Part shown: positions 1 to 9,229 of the stretch, in pieces
Layout: each line of letters opens with the position of its first letter
How positions within the stretch are numbered: position 1 is the first letter of the stretch
NCBI RefSeq assembly: GCF_000730565.1
Contig: NZ_BBIQ01000026.1
Span: forward strand, 1-58,992
DNA: 58,992 nucleotides
DNA from: Pseudomonas fulva NBRC 16637 = DSM 17717
GTDB lineage: Bacteria > Pseudomonadota > Gammaproteobacteria > Pseudomonadales > Pseudomonadaceae
Reading direction: 5' to 3'
Notes under the pieces: generated by a model
What the model was told of the DNA's origin: nothing
What the model saw: only the letters and a program-made list of their open reading frames with translations
Database searches by the model: none
Position numbers and translations under genes: made by a program

Positions 1-34
1 CCCACAGTGATCGCGTAATGTCGGAGTTGACGTA

Positions 35-83
35 TTCATCGGATCGCCTTGCACTTCATGTGCAAGCCAGCAAGCCCGATGAA
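35..83. repeat. Nested inverted repeat downstream of fruA
   Basis: An outer pair of 8-base arms (TTCATCGG at 35-42, CCGATGAA at 76-83) encloses a second perfect hairpin with 7-base arms (48-54 and 60-66) and a 5-base loop. It lies just past the fruA stop codon, so it could end or protect the fruBKA transcript. There is no T-tract on either side, so a classical intrinsic terminator is not supported. It does not resemble the usual P. putida REP sequence. Confidence 0.45.
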
Positions 84-121
84 CGGCATCCGTAGCCGAG
101 AAGTCTTGCCGCTGAGCAACC

Positions 122-1855
122 CTACCCCTTGGCCGGCGCCACCATCAACTCGACGTTTTCATTCTTCTTGATCAGCGCATACACCACCGCCGTCAGCAAG
201 CTGCCTGCGACAATCGCCAACAGGTACAACGCGGCATGGTTGATGGCGTTCGGGATCAGCAGAACGAACAGGCCACCGTGTGGCGCCATGAGCTTGCAAC
301 CAAAGTACATGGACAACGCTCCGGTCAGCGCGCCCCCTGCCAGGCTCGCCGGGATCACTCGAAGCGGGTCCTTGGCGGCGAATGGAATGGCCCCTTCGGA
401 AATGAAGCACAGCCCCAGCGCCAACGCTGCCTTGCCTGCCTCCCGCTCGCTCTGGGCGAATTTGCGCCTGGCCAGGAACGTGGCAAGGCCCAGGCCGATC
501 GGCGGCACCATGCCAGCGGCCATGGTGGCCGCCATCGGGGCATAGCTCGAAGAGGCCAGCAACCCTACCGAGAACGCATAGGCGGCCTTGTTGATCGGCC
601 CGCCGAGGTCGATGCACATCATGCCACCGAGCAGCAGCCCCAGCAGGATCGCGTTGGTAGTGCCCATGCTGTCGAGAAACCGCGTAAGGCCTTCAAGCAT
701 GGCCGCCACGGGCTGCCCCACCACGTAGATCATCACCAGCCCGGTGAACAGGCTCGCCAGCAAAGGAATGATCAGGATCGGTTTGAGCGCCTCCAGGCTG
801 GTGGGCAGCTTCGCCCAGCGGGCAATGGCCTTGGCGCTGTAGCCGGCCAGAAAGCCTGCCACGATGCCGCCAATGAAGCCGGCGCCCAGGGTGCTGGCCA
901 GCAGACCGCCGATCATGCCTGGGGCCAACCCTGGCCGATCAGCGATGGACCAGGCGATATAGCCTGCCAGCAGTGGCACCATCAGTTTGAACGCCGCTTC
1001 GCCGCCGATCTGCATCAGCGCAGCCGGTAGCGTCCCCGCTTCCTTGTAAGCTTCGATGCCGAACACGAACGACAAGGCGATCAGCAGGCCCCCGGCCACG
1101 ACCATGGGCAGCATGAACGAGACACCGGTCAGCAGGTGCTTGTAGACGCCGGTCTTTTCGCCCTTGCTGGCGGCGGCGCTGGCCGAAGCAGCCCCACCCT
1201 CCTCCACCTTGGCTTCGGCCAGCGCCTTGTCCAGGGTGGCGCGGGCCTGCTTGAGCGCAATGCCAGTACCGCAGCGGTAGATGCGCTTGCCCGCAAAGCG
1301 CGCGGCGGGCACCTCGATGTCAGCGGCCAGCAGCACCACGTCGGCCGCTGCGATGGCTTCGGCCGAAAGCGGGTTGCGTGCCCCGACCGAGCCTTGGGTT
1401 TCAACGGTGAGCTGGTAGCCCATCTGCTGCGCGGCCTGTTGCAGGGCTTCGGCCGCCATGAAGGTGTGGGCGACGCCAGTCGGGCACGCAGTGACTGCAA
1501 CGATGCGCACTTCATCGCGGGTAGCGACATCCGGTGCTACGGCCGTCAGCGGCTGCGCATTGGCGGCTGCTTCGTCGAGAAAGCCTTCGCGGTCAGCCAA
1601 TGCCTGGGACGGCGTGCTCTGGTACACACGCTTGCCGACAAAACGGCTCAGGTCCACCGGGCCGGTGCTGACCACCAGCACCCAGTCGGCGGCAGCGATC
1701 TGTGCTGCGTCGAGCTGTCGTTCGGGATGCTCGGCATCCTGCACCTCGACCTGGGTGGTCCAGCCACGGCGCTGGGCCGCAGCCGCCAGCAGGCGAGCGC
1801 TGAGTAGGCTCGATACCTGGCCATTGGGGCAGGCGGTGAGAATGACAATGTTCAT
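122..1855 (-). CDS. fruA: PTS fructose transporter subunit IIBC (FruA)
   Basis: Inner-membrane fructose permease of the phosphotransferase system. It takes up fructose and phosphorylates it to fructose-1-phosphate. The protein is 577 residues. A degenerate N-terminal IIB-like domain (about 1-100) is followed by the active IIB domain, with the phosphorylated cysteine at about C124 in the ACPTGVAHT motif. A hydrophobic IIC domain follows from about residue 230 to 560 with glycine-rich membrane segments. I chose the ATG at 1855, which is preceded by GAGGG, over an in-frame TTG six bases upstream. The ATGA overlap with the fruK stop codon shows translational coupling. It is the last gene of fruBKA, and its phosphate donor is FruB. 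The assignment is firm from the domains and the operon. Confidence 0.97.
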   Translation of the reverse strand: MNIVILTACPNGQVSSLLSARLLAAAAQRRGWTTQVEVQDAEHPERQLDAAQIAAADWVLVVSTGPVDLSRFVGKRVYQSTPSQALADREGFLDEAAANAQPLTAVAPDVATRDEVRIVAVTACPTGVAHTFMAAEALQQAAQQMGYQLTVETQGSVGARNPLSAEAIAAADVVLLAADIEVPAARFAGKRIYRCGTGIALKQARATLDKALAEAKVEEGGAASASAAASKGEKTGVYKHLLTGVSFMLPMVVAGGLLIALSFVFGIEAYKEAGTLPAALMQIGGEAAFKLMVPLLAGYIAWSIADRPGLAPGMIGGLLASTLGAGFIGGIVAGFLAGYSAKAIARWAKLPTSLEALKPILIIPLLASLFTGLVMIYVVGQPVAAMLEGLTRFLDSMGTTNAILLGLLLGGMMCIDLGGPINKAAYAFSVGLLASSSYAPMAATMAAGMVPPIGLGLATFLARRKFAQSEREAGKAALALGLCFISEGAIPFAAKDPLRVIPASLAGGALTGALSMYFGCKLMAPHGGLFVLLIPNAINHAALYLLAIVAGSLLTAVVYALIKKNENVELMVAPAKG

Positions 1856-2799
1856 TGGCAACCCTCTTGTTGTTCTGTCAGGCTCACGGCGGCTTGCAGG
1901 CGGGCCAACTGGTCATGGTCATTGATGCCGAAACCCACCTGGGTGACGGCCTGTGCGGCGATGGCGGTGGCGCGGGCCAAGGTGCGCGACGCGGCTTCAC
2001 CCTGCAACAGCCCGTGAACCATGCCGGCCACGAGGGAGTCCCCGGCACCGACCGTGCTGGCCACGTTCACCTTGGGCGGTACCGCCACCAGGGTGAAGTC
2101 ACGGGCGAACCAGCGCACCCCGTGCTCGCCGGCTGAGACCACCACGTGCTCGACGCCCTCGTCCAGTAGCTGGCGGGCAGCCCGTCGCTGTTGGCCGGCA
2201 TCGTCCACGGGCGTGCCCAGGGCTTCGCCCAATTCTTCGGTATTGGGCTTGACCAGCCAGGGCAGGCTTTGCAGACCGACGCGCAGCGCTTGGCCGCTGG
2301 TGTCGAGCGCCACTTTCAAACCCATCGCCTTGAGTTCATCGAGCAAGTCACCAAACCATTGAGGGCTGATCCCGCGTGGCAGGCTGCCAGCAACGACCAC
2401 GGCATCGTGCCCCGGCGCGTGCTGGCGCAACAGGCGCAGCAAGGCATCGCAAGCGGCCGCGTCCACTTCCGGGCCCAAACCGTTGATGTCGGTGACGCGG
2501 CCATCGGCCTCGACCAGCTTGAGGTTGCTGCGGGTTTCCCCAGGCACGCGCACGAAGCAATCGCAGAAGCCGCGCCAGTCGATCAGCGCTTCGAACGCCG
2601 GCAGGTTGTCCTGCCCGAGAAAGCCACTGACGGTCACGCTATGGCCCAGGTCGGCCAGCACCTGGGCGACGTTCAGGCCCTTGCCAGCCGCGTGACTGTG
2701 CTGGGCCTGGCTGCGGTTGACGTGACCGGGGCGCAGGCTGTCGAGCCCGATGGTGATGTCCACGGCGGGGTTAAGGGTCAGGGTCAGGATCTTGGCCAT
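1852..2799 (-). CDS. fruK: 1-phosphofructokinase (FruK)
   Basis: Cytosolic PfkB-family kinase that converts fructose-1-phosphate and ATP to fructose-1,6-bisphosphate, the step after FruA uptake. The protein is 315 residues, normal for the family. The early NPAVDIT motif and the AGKGLNVA glycine motif bind the sugar. The STVGAGDSLVAG signature near residues 248-259 carries the catalytic aspartate (D254). Its start codon follows the fruB stop directly and its stop overlaps the fruA start, so the three genes are read as one message. In pseudomonads this is the only PTS-linked sugar route, and the kinase feeds the otherwise incomplete glycolytic pool. Confidence 0.97.
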   Translation of the reverse strand: MAKILTLTLNPAVDITIGLDSLRPGHVNRSQAQHSHAAGKGLNVAQVLADLGHSVTVSGFLGQDNLPAFEALIDWRGFCDCFVRVPGETRSNLKLVEADGRVTDINGLGPEVDAAACDALLRLLRQHAPGHDAVVVAGSLPRGISPQWFGDLLDELKAMGLKVALDTSGQALRVGLQSLPWLVKPNTEELGEALGTPVDDAGQQRRAARQLLDEGVEHVVVSAGEHGVRWFARDFTLVAVPPKVNVASTVGAGDSLVAGMVHGLLQGEAASRTLARATAIAAQAVTQVGFGINDHDQLARLQAAVSLTEQQEGCQ

Positions 2800-5652
2800 T
2801 CAATAACGCTCCACCAGCGCGCGAACCGCGGCGGCGCTGTCTTGTTGCAAGGCCTCACGCGCCAAGGCGCGGGCTGTACGGGAATCGGCCTGGCGCACCA
2901 GGGCCTTGACTTCGGCAACGCTGCGCGATGCCACGCTCAGCTCGTCCACTTCAAGCCCCAGCAGCACCGCGACGGCCTGCGGGTCAGCCGCCAGTTCGCC
3001 GCACACTCCCACCCACTTGCCATGGGCGTGGGCGGCGCGCACCGTCATGTCGATCAGGCTGAGGACCGCAGGGTGCAGCCCATCGGCCTGGGCGGACAGG
3101 CTGGGGTGGCCACGGTCGATGGCCAGGGTGTATTGGGTCAGGTCATTGGTGCCGATGCTGAAGAAGTCCACCTCGCGCGCCAGTTGCGGCGCCAGCAGGG
3201 CTGCCGAGGGCACCTCGACCATGATGCCCACCTGCAGGTCTGCCACGGGTATTTCCGTGCGCAGGCGCTCGACCATCGCACGGGCCTCGCGCCACTCGTG
3301 CATCTGCCCGACCATGGGGAACATGATGCGCAAAGGGCGTTGATCGGCGGCGCGCAGCAGGGCCCGCAGTTGGTCTTCCATCACCTGCGGGCGCTGCAGG
3401 GTCAGACGCACGCCGCGCACGCCGAGGAACGGGTTCTCTTCTGCGGCGATCGGCCAGTACGGCAGCGGTTTGTCGCCGCCTACGTCCAGGGTTCGCACCA
3501 CCAGCGGGCGCCCGTCCAGGCCATCGAGCACGCGGCGGTACTCGGCTTCTTGGGTGGCCACATCCGGCGCCTGAGAGTGGGCCATGAAAATCAGTTCGGT
3601 GCGCAACAGGCCGACGCCTTCGGCCCCCTGCTCCACCACCTTGTCGATACCGCTGCTTTCACCGATGTTGGCGAAGACCTCAATGGCATGGCCATCACGG
3701 GTCACTGCCGGGTCGAAACGGTTGGCCCAGGCGGCTTGCAGACGCTGCTCGCGCACGTCACGCTCGGCCAGGGCACGCTGCAGCTCTTCGGCTGGCGGCG
3801 CGACGTTGACCACACCGCGTTGGCCGTCGAGCAGCAGCGGTGTGCCATTCTCGAGCAGCAGCACGCCGGGGCCTGCTCCGACTACGGCAGGAATACCCAG
3901 CGCCCGGGCGACGATGGCGCTGTGCGCGGTGGCGCCACCCTGGGCTGTAACAATACCGGCAACCCGCGCCGGGTCGAGCCTGGCGACATCGGAGGGTCCA
4001 ACCTCGCTCATCACCAGCACGTAAGGTTGGTCAGGCTCGCTCTGCGTCTGGACGCCGCACAGCTGGGCCAATACGCGGCGACCCACATCGCGCAGGTCAG
4101 CGGCCCGTTCGGCCAGCAACGCGTCGTGCAGCGCTTCTTGCTGGCTGGCCGCTGATTCGATCACCGCCATCCACGCGGCGGCGGCACTTTCCCCTTGGGC
4201 CAGGCGCTGCTCGACGTCGTCGGTCAGGGCCGGGTCGGCCAGCATTTCCTGATGGGTGACGAAAATCTCGCCGATGGCCGCGTCGCTGCGCTGCACCAGC
4301 ACCTGAAGGTCGGCACTGACGGTAGCCACGGCCTGGGTCAGTTTGTATCGTTCCTGATCGTACGACTCGCCGCGCAGCGGGTAGTCGAACGTGCGTTCGG
4401 TCACAACGTGGGCAGGGCCGCATGCGATACCTGGGGCAGCGCCCACACCCTGCACGCGGCTGCCGGCCGCCGGCGCCTTCGCCGTTTCGACTGCTGGCTG
4501 CGCAGGGGCCTCTGCAACAAGCGGCAGCGCTTCCACCTCCTCACCCAAACCCTGCTCGATGGCTGCCAGCAACGCAGGCAGGGCATCGGCGGCGATAGCA
4601 GGCTCGGCCACCAGCTCTAGTTCCTGGCCGCGGCGCGCGCCAAGGCTCAACAGCTTGCTCAGGCTTTTCACCGACACGCCAGGCTGACCGCTGTCGACCA
4701 CGCGGACGCGAATGTCGCCCTCGAAACGTTTGGCCAGCTGCGCCAGCACCTTGGCTGGGCGAGCATGCAGGCCGTGGGCGTTGGCCAGCAGGATGCGCGC
4801 GCTCGGCCAGTCGGCAGGCGCCTCGCCGCCGAGCACTTCGAGCACGGCGCGGCTGCTGGTGGCCTGGTAAAGCATCTGCCCACGGCCTTCGATCAACACT
4901 TCGCACAACCGTTCGAGCAAGGCCTGGTGGGCAGCCCCCAGGCTGGCCAGGCAGAACAGACCCGTCAGGGGTTGATCGCGGTAGCGCACAGGTTGTGCCG
5001 GGGTGACGAAGGCCAGGCCTGGCTGGCGAACCTGACGTTCGCTGTGCAGCCACCACAAACCCTCTCCCAGCGGCAGCGGCTCTGCCTGTTGCAGTACGGC
5101 AGCAAAGCCGCTGTCCACGCAGTTGGCGCGCTGCAACAAGCGCGCACCGCGCCAGGCCAGCTCATCGAAATCTTCGGCTGGAAGGTTCAAGGCGACCAAC
5201 TGCGCATCGAGCGCCAACTCCTGCGGTGCACCCTGCAGCAGTTTGAGCAAGGCCTCGGCCGAGCCCGCACGGCGCAGGGCCTCGGCCAGATCGGTTTCGC
5301 CCAGGGCGCGGGTCAGTAATTGCAGCAGGCGCAAGTGCTCGTCAGAGCGCGCAGCGATACCAATGGCCAAGTACACAATCTGCCCATCGCCCCAGTCCAC
5401 ACCCTCGGGGAACTGCAACAGACGCACGCCTGTGGTGTGCACCAGGTCGCGGGTCTGCGGCGTACCGTGAGGGATGGCGATGCCCTGGCCAAGGAACGTG
5501 GAACCTTGCGCCTCGCGGTCCTGCAACCCTTGCAGGTAGCCCTCGGCGACCAGTCCGTCGGCGACCAGGCGATCCGCCAGCAGGCGCAATGCGTGCGCCT
5601 TGTCGGGGGCCGTCTGGCCCATGGCTATCTGCTCCTTGGCGAGCTCGAGCAT
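2800..5652 (-). CDS. fruB: Fructose PTS multiphosphoryl transfer protein (EIIA-HPr-EI, FruB)
   Basis: A 950-residue fusion that carries phosphate from phosphoenolpyruvate to FruA. An EIIA domain comes first, with its phosphohistidine at about H62 in AIPHGT. HPr lies around residues 285-370, with H296 in the HGLHARPA motif. Enzyme I fills about 400-950, with H577 in GGATAHSAIVA and the PEP-binding core after it. The start codon follows the purine-rich ribosome site GGGAGAAGG. It is first in the fruBKA operon and diverges from fruR across a region holding a FruR operator, so it should be derepressed by fructose-1-phosphate. The EIIA-HPr-EI fusion is the standard Pseudomonas arrangement. Confidence 0.97.
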   Translation of the reverse strand: MLELAKEQIAMGQTAPDKAHALRLLADRLVADGLVAEGYLQGLQDREAQGSTFLGQGIAIPHGTPQTRDLVHTTGVRLLQFPEGVDWGDGQIVYLAIGIAARSDEHLRLLQLLTRALGETDLAEALRRAGSAEALLKLLQGAPQELALDAQLVALNLPAEDFDELAWRGARLLQRANCVDSGFAAVLQQAEPLPLGEGLWWLHSERQVRQPGLAFVTPAQPVRYRDQPLTGLFCLASLGAAHQALLERLCEVLIEGRGQMLYQATSSRAVLEVLGGEAPADWPSARILLANAHGLHARPAKVLAQLAKRFEGDIRVRVVDSGQPGVSVKSLSKLLSLGARRGQELELVAEPAIAADALPALLAAIEQGLGEEVEALPLVAEAPAQPAVETAKAPAAGSRVQGVGAAPGIACGPAHVVTERTFDYPLRGESYDQERYKLTQAVATVSADLQVLVQRSDAAIGEIFVTHQEMLADPALTDDVEQRLAQGESAAAAWMAVIESAASQQEALHDALLAERAADLRDVGRRVLAQLCGVQTQSEPDQPYVLVMSEVGPSDVARLDPARVAGIVTAQGGATAHSAIVARALGIPAVVGAGPGVLLLENGTPLLLDGQRGVVNVAPPAEELQRALAERDVREQRLQAAWANRFDPAVTRDGHAIEVFANIGESSGIDKVVEQGAEGVGLLRTELIFMAHSQAPDVATQEAEYRRVLDGLDGRPLVVRTLDVGGDKPLPYWPIAAEENPFLGVRGVRLTLQRPQVMEDQLRALLRAADQRPLRIMFPMVGQMHEWREARAMVERLRTEIPVADLQVGIMVEVPSAALLAPQLAREVDFFSIGTNDLTQYTLAIDRGHPSLSAQADGLHPAVLSLIDMTVRAAHAHGKWVGVCGELAADPQAVAVLLGLEVDELSVASRSVAEVKALVRQADSRTARALAREALQQDSAAAVRALVERY

Positions 5653-5767
5653 GACCTTCTCCCTTTGCAGTTCCCGGATGGGTACTGGAGTATTGTTGTG
5701 AAATTCACGGAAATGGCCAGTTCAACCGCCTTGCACAGTGGGCAGCAGATGCAGAAAATCAGGAGGC

Positions 5768-5779
5768 TGAAACGTTTAA
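5768..5779. promoter_or_regulatory. FruR (Cra) operator
   Basis: The 12-base sequence TGAAACGTTTAA, read on the minus strand as TTAAACGTTTCA, equals the operator I recall for the P. putida FruR/Cra protein ahead of fruB. It lies between the divergent fruB and fruR genes, one base upstream of the predicted fruR -35 box. FruR should release it on binding fructose-1-phosphate. Confidence 0.85.
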
Positions 5780-5780
5780 T

Positions 5781-5809
5781 CTGACCAGGCGGCCACGTTA
5801 CTCGATAAT
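5781..5809 (+). promoter_or_regulatory. Predicted sigma-70 promoter of fruR
   Basis: CTGACC at 5781-5786 and GATAAT at 5804-5809 are separated by 17 bases. They match the sigma-70 consensus at 4 and 5 of 6 positions. The FruR operator abuts the -35 box, which would allow autoregulation. This is a motif match only, with no start-site data. Confidence 0.45.
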
Positions 5810-5936
5810 CTGCCGATGAAAAAGCCCCATCCTGTCGGACAATTGCGACAATGGTCGCCTGCGCTCGCTGGGGTATCAGGGTCAAACTGCCTGGTCATCG
5901 CCCACAGCCAGCTTTGGTCATAACAAGGAAAACTCG

Positions 5937-6932
5937 GTGAAACTCAGCGATATCGCCCGTCTGGCCGGTGTGTCCGTCACCACCGCCAGTTACGTCATCA
6001 ATGGCAAGGCCGAACAGCAACGCATCAGCAACAGCACCGTGGAGCGCGTGCAGGCGGTGGTGCAGGCCCATGGCTTCACGCCCAACCCCCAGGCCGCTGG
6101 TTTGCGCAGCAGGCACACCCGTACGCTCGGCTTCATTCTCCCGGACCTTGAGAACCCCAGCTATGCGCGTATTGCCAAGCGCCTTGAGCAAGGCGCCCGG
6201 GCCCGGGGCTATCAGTTGCTGATCGCCAGCAGTGACGACCAGCCCGACAGCGAACGCCAGTTGCAGCAGCTGTTCCGGGCACGCCGCTGCGATGCCTTGT
6301 TCGTCGCCAGCTGCCTACCGCCGCAAGACCAGAGCTACCGCGAGCTACAAGACAAGGGCCTGCCGGTCATCGCCATCGACCGCGGTCTGGACCCCCGGTA
6401 TTTTTGCTCGGTGATCAGCGATGACCATGATGCCAGTCGTCGTCTGGCGGCCAGCCTGTTGAGCACCGCGCCAAGCAGCATCGCCCTGATCGGCGCACGC
6501 CCTGAACTGTCGGTCAGCCAGGCCCGCGCCGGTGGTTTCGACGATGCACTGCAGGGCTTTGCCGGTGAGGTGCGCCGCTACCAGGGCGAAGCGTTCAGCC
6601 GAGAGTGCGGGCAGCGGCTCATGCAGCAATTGATCGATGAGCTGGGCCACCTGCCCGATGCCTTGATCACCACCTCGTACGTGCTCCTGCAGGGGGTGTT
6701 CGACGCGCTGCACGCCCAGCCCATCGAATCGCGCCGGTTGCAGCTGGGCACTTTCGGCGACAACCAACTGCTCGATTTCTTGCCGCTGCCGGTCAATGCC
6801 ATGGCCCAGCGTCATGGTGACATGGCCGCCAAGGCACTGGAGCTGGCACTTGCCGCAATCGAAGACAAACGCTATGAACCCGGCGTGCATGCGGTAGCGC
6901 GTACCTTCAAGCAGCGAATCGACACGCCATGA
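5937..6932 (+). CDS. fruR: Fructose operon LacI-family repressor FruR (Cra)
   Basis: A 331-residue LacI/GalR-family DNA-binding repressor. Residues 2-25 form the helix-turn-helix and hinge start (LSDIARLAGVSVTTASYVING). The rest is a periplasmic-binding-like sensor core. The start is a GTG preceded by AAGGAAAA at good spacing. In P. putida this protein responds to fructose-1-phosphate and controls fruBKA rather than broad carbon flow as in enteric bacteria. Its place opposite fruB and the perfect operator between them support that role here. The stop codon overlaps the next gene (ATGA), so the TatD gene is probably co-transcribed. Confidence 0.95.
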   Translation: MKLSDIARLAGVSVTTASYVINGKAEQQRISNSTVERVQAVVQAHGFTPNPQAAGLRSRHTRTLGFILPDLENPSYARIAKRLEQGARARGYQLLIASSDDQPDSERQLQQLFRARRCDALFVASCLPPQDQSYRELQDKGLPVIAIDRGLDPRYFCSVISDDHDASRRLAASLLSTAPSSIALIGARPELSVSQARAGGFDDALQGFAGEVRRYQGEAFSRECGQRLMQQLIDELGHLPDALITTSYVLLQGVFDALHAQPIESRRLQLGTFGDNQLLDFLPLPVNAMAQRHGDMAAKALELALAAIEDKRYEPGVHAVARTFKQRIDTP

Positions 6933-7723
6933 ACCTGCGCCTGATCGACACCCACACGCACCTGGACTTCCCCGACTTCGACGCTGACCGCCCGAGCCTG
7001 ATGGCCCGCGCGAGCGCGCGAGGCGTCGAGCGAATGGTGGTGCTGGGGGTTCATCAGGCCAACTTTCAGCGGGTATGGGATTTGGCCTGCAGCGACTCGC
7101 GCCTGGCGGCGGCGCTTGGCCTGCACCCGGTCTATCTTGAAGAGCATCAACCCAGCCACATCAAGCAGTTGCGCGCCTGGTTGGAGCGCTTGCGTGGCGA
7201 CGGCCGTCTGTGTGCGGTGGGCGAGTTCGGACTGGATTACTACCTGCCTGAACTGGACAAGGTCCGTCAGCAACGGTTGTTCGAGGCACAGTTGCAAATG
7301 GCGTGCGATTTCCAGTTACCGGCCCTGCTGCACGTACGCCGCAGCCACGCCCAGGTGATTGCCGCCCTCAAGCGCTACAGGCCGATGCGGGCGGGTATCA
7401 TCCATGCGTTCGCCGGCAGTTACGAAGAGGCACGTGAGTACATCAAGCTAGGCTTTCGGCTTGGGCTGGGCGGCGCGGCGACCTGGCCCCAGGCCGTGCG
7501 GCTGCGCCGTACGGTTGCCCGCTTACCGCTCGACAGCGTGGTGCTGGAGACCGACGCACCGGACATGGCGCCGGTCATGCATCCTGGGGTGCGCAACAGC
7601 CCCGAGCACCTGCCAGACATCGCACACTCGCTGGCCGAGTCGATGGGCGTGCCCGTCGAGCAATTGGCCGAAGCGAGCACGCGCAACGCCTGCGAGCTGT
7701 TTGGTTGGCAAGCCCTGGGCTGA
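6929..7723 (+). CDS. TatD-family metal-dependent hydrolase
   Basis: A 264-residue TIM-barrel hydrolase of the TatD deoxyribonuclease family, closest in style to the YjjV branch. The metal ligands are visible: HTHLD near the start, the glutamate in VGEFGLDYY, histidines in LLHVRRS and IIHAF, and the aspartate in LETDAPD. Family members are 3'-5' exonucleases acting on single-stranded DNA or RNA. The substrate of this one is not shown by the sequence. The ATG overlaps the fruR stop by four bases, so expression is tied to fruR, although I see no metabolic link. Confidence 0.9.
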   Translation: MNLRLIDTHTHLDFPDFDADRPSLMARASARGVERMVVLGVHQANFQRVWDLACSDSRLAAALGLHPVYLEEHQPSHIKQLRAWLERLRGDGRLCAVGEFGLDYYLPELDKVRQQRLFEAQLQMACDFQLPALLHVRRSHAQVIAALKRYRPMRAGIIHAFAGSYEEAREYIKLGFRLGLGGAATWPQAVRLRRTVARLPLDSVVLETDAPDMAPVMHPGVRNSPEHLPDIAHSLAESMGVPVEQLAEASTRNACELFGWQALG

Positions 7724-7747
7724 CTCGCACAGGCCCGGCCTACGTGG

Positions 7748-8587
7748 TCAGGCCAACACGGTCCACAACGCGAAAGCGGCATACCACAGCACTCCACAAC
7801 GCAGCACCAGGTCCCACAGGCTGTCCAGGCGCCGCGCCCCACCTTCATTGTCGCCGGCAGTGCCGGCATGACTGCCGTCATCTGCAATGCGCCCGATGCG
7901 GGCCACCAGGTGCGCGGCGCTGATATGCCAGTTCAACAGTTCGTGCAACATTTCGCGGGCAACGGCGACGAAGTTGCCGACCAAAGCAAAGCTCAATGCC
8001 ACCACCCTGACCGGCACCCAGTCCATGAGATGGCGAAGCTGCTCGGCACGTTGCTGGAGTGCGGGTCGCTGACTGTGCGCTTGGCACAACGCCAGAAGGC
8101 GGTAAGCTAGCGCGACGGCCGGGCCCAGCAGGAAGTACCAAAAGATGACGGCGAAAAAGCCCTGATAGGCCTCCCACAGCAGCCTGCTTTGCAGGCGTTC
8201 GCGCAGGCTGCGGGGCCCATCGGCCACGACCCCCAGGTCACGTGCGGCCACGTGCAGCGCGGCCTGTTCATCGCCCCTGTGCCAGGCGTCACGCAAAGGC
8301 CCGAGGGAAGCCTTGGCATCGCCACGCCCCAGGCTATAGACCAGCACCAGAAGATGCACTGGCAAGGCCAGCAGGCCGTAGGCAACGGGCTCAAGCACAT
8401 GCAACAGCAGTGACAGCACCACCACCGGCGCCAGCACCACAGCGGCCAGCACCCACCCTGCAGGCAGCCCACCTCTGCGCTCAAGGCGCGCCAGTTCGCC
8501 AAGGAAGAAACCGTCACGCTGGACCAGATGGCGCAAGCCCGAAAACTTCTCGAACCACAGCACCAGGATCAATACCAGAAAACTCAT
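7748..8587 (-). CDS. ampE: Regulatory signalling protein AmpE
   Basis: A 279-residue inner-membrane protein with several hydrophobic segments: an N-terminal segment, a pair around residues 45-90, one near 145-170 and a C-terminal helix. It is co-transcribed behind ampD with a three-base gap. AmpE belongs to the CobD/CbiB-like AmpE family. It is linked genetically to AmpD and beta-lactamase induction, but its biochemical task is unsettled. No ampC or ampR lies in the window. The assignment rests on the AmpD neighbour and the membrane profile. Confidence 0.88.
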   Translation of the reverse strand: MSFLVLILVLWFEKFSGLRHLVQRDGFFLGELARLERRGGLPAGWVLAAVVLAPVVVLSLLLHVLEPVAYGLLALPVHLLVLVYSLGRGDAKASLGPLRDAWHRGDEQAALHVAARDLGVVADGPRSLRERLQSRLLWEAYQGFFAVIFWYFLLGPAVALAYRLLALCQAHSQRPALQQRAEQLRHLMDWVPVRVVALSFALVGNFVAVAREMLHELLNWHISAAHLVARIGRIADDGSHAGTAGDNEGGARRLDSLWDLVLRCGVLWYAAFALWTVLA

Positions 8588-8590
8588 ACT

Positions 8591-9157
8591 TCAGCCCTCA
8601 TTGCGCTGTAACGCCTGGCGGTACCGCTCCCAGTCGAAGGCAGGGCCGGGGTCGGTCTTGCGCTGGGGGGCGATGTCGCTGTGCCCTTGAATACGCTCGG
8701 GGGTAATGGCCGGCCAGGCCTTACGGATGTGACGCGTCAAGCGGTCGAGGGTCAGGTACTGCGCCTCGGTATAGGGTATCTGGTCAGTGCCCTCGAGCTC
8801 GATGCCGATCGAGAAGTCGTTGCATCCCTCACGGCCGTCGAAACAGGAGACGCCCGCATGCCAGGCGCGGTCGTGCAACGAGACGAACTGGGTCACCGCG
8901 CCTCCACGCTCGATGAACAGGTGCGCAGATACCTTCAGGTGCTCGATGGTGGCGAAATAGGGGTGTGCGTTCGGATCGAGCCGGTTCTGGAAGAACGCCT
9001 GGACGTAACCGCCGCCGAAGTTGGCCGGCGGCAAGCTGATGTTGTGAAGCACCAGCAGAGAAATGTGCTCACCTTGCGGGCGAACATTGAAATTCGGTGA
9101 GGGGCAGTGGGTGATTCCGTCTCCGTGGAACCAGCCAGTGGCACGGTCCAATTGCAT
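8591..9157 (-). CDS. ampD: 1,6-anhydro-N-acetylmuramyl-L-alanine amidase AmpD
   Basis: Cytosolic zinc amidase (Amidase_2 family, 188 residues) that removes the peptide from anhydro-muropeptides during wall recycling. Loss of this activity raises AmpR-activating muropeptides and derepresses AmpC beta-lactamase in Pseudomonas. The zinc site is visible: H38 in LVLHNIS, and the histidine and aspartate in the C-terminal GHSDIAPQRKTDPG motif. There is no signal peptide, which separates it from the periplasmic AmpDh2 and AmpDh3. It leads the ampDE pair. Confidence 0.96.
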   Translation of the reverse strand: MQLDRATGWFHGDGITHCPSPNFNVRPQGEHISLLVLHNISLPPANFGGGYVQAFFQNRLDPNAHPYFATIEHLKVSAHLFIERGGAVTQFVSLHDRAWHAGVSCFDGREGCNDFSIGIELEGTDQIPYTEAQYLTLDRLTRHIRKAWPAITPERIQGHSDIAPQRKTDPGPAFDWERYRQALQRNEG

Positions 9158-9229
9158 GGGGCCTGTCCTGAAAAGTGCTGCACAGAGCGTCAGTATGCCC
9201 TGCCGCCGCTGTCGTTGACACGGTAATCG

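Noticed and set aside
2191..4155. Long 654-codon open frame on the plus strand opposite fruK-fruB
   Set aside because: It is a GC-driven antisense shadow with histidine- and glutamine-rich composition and no domain.
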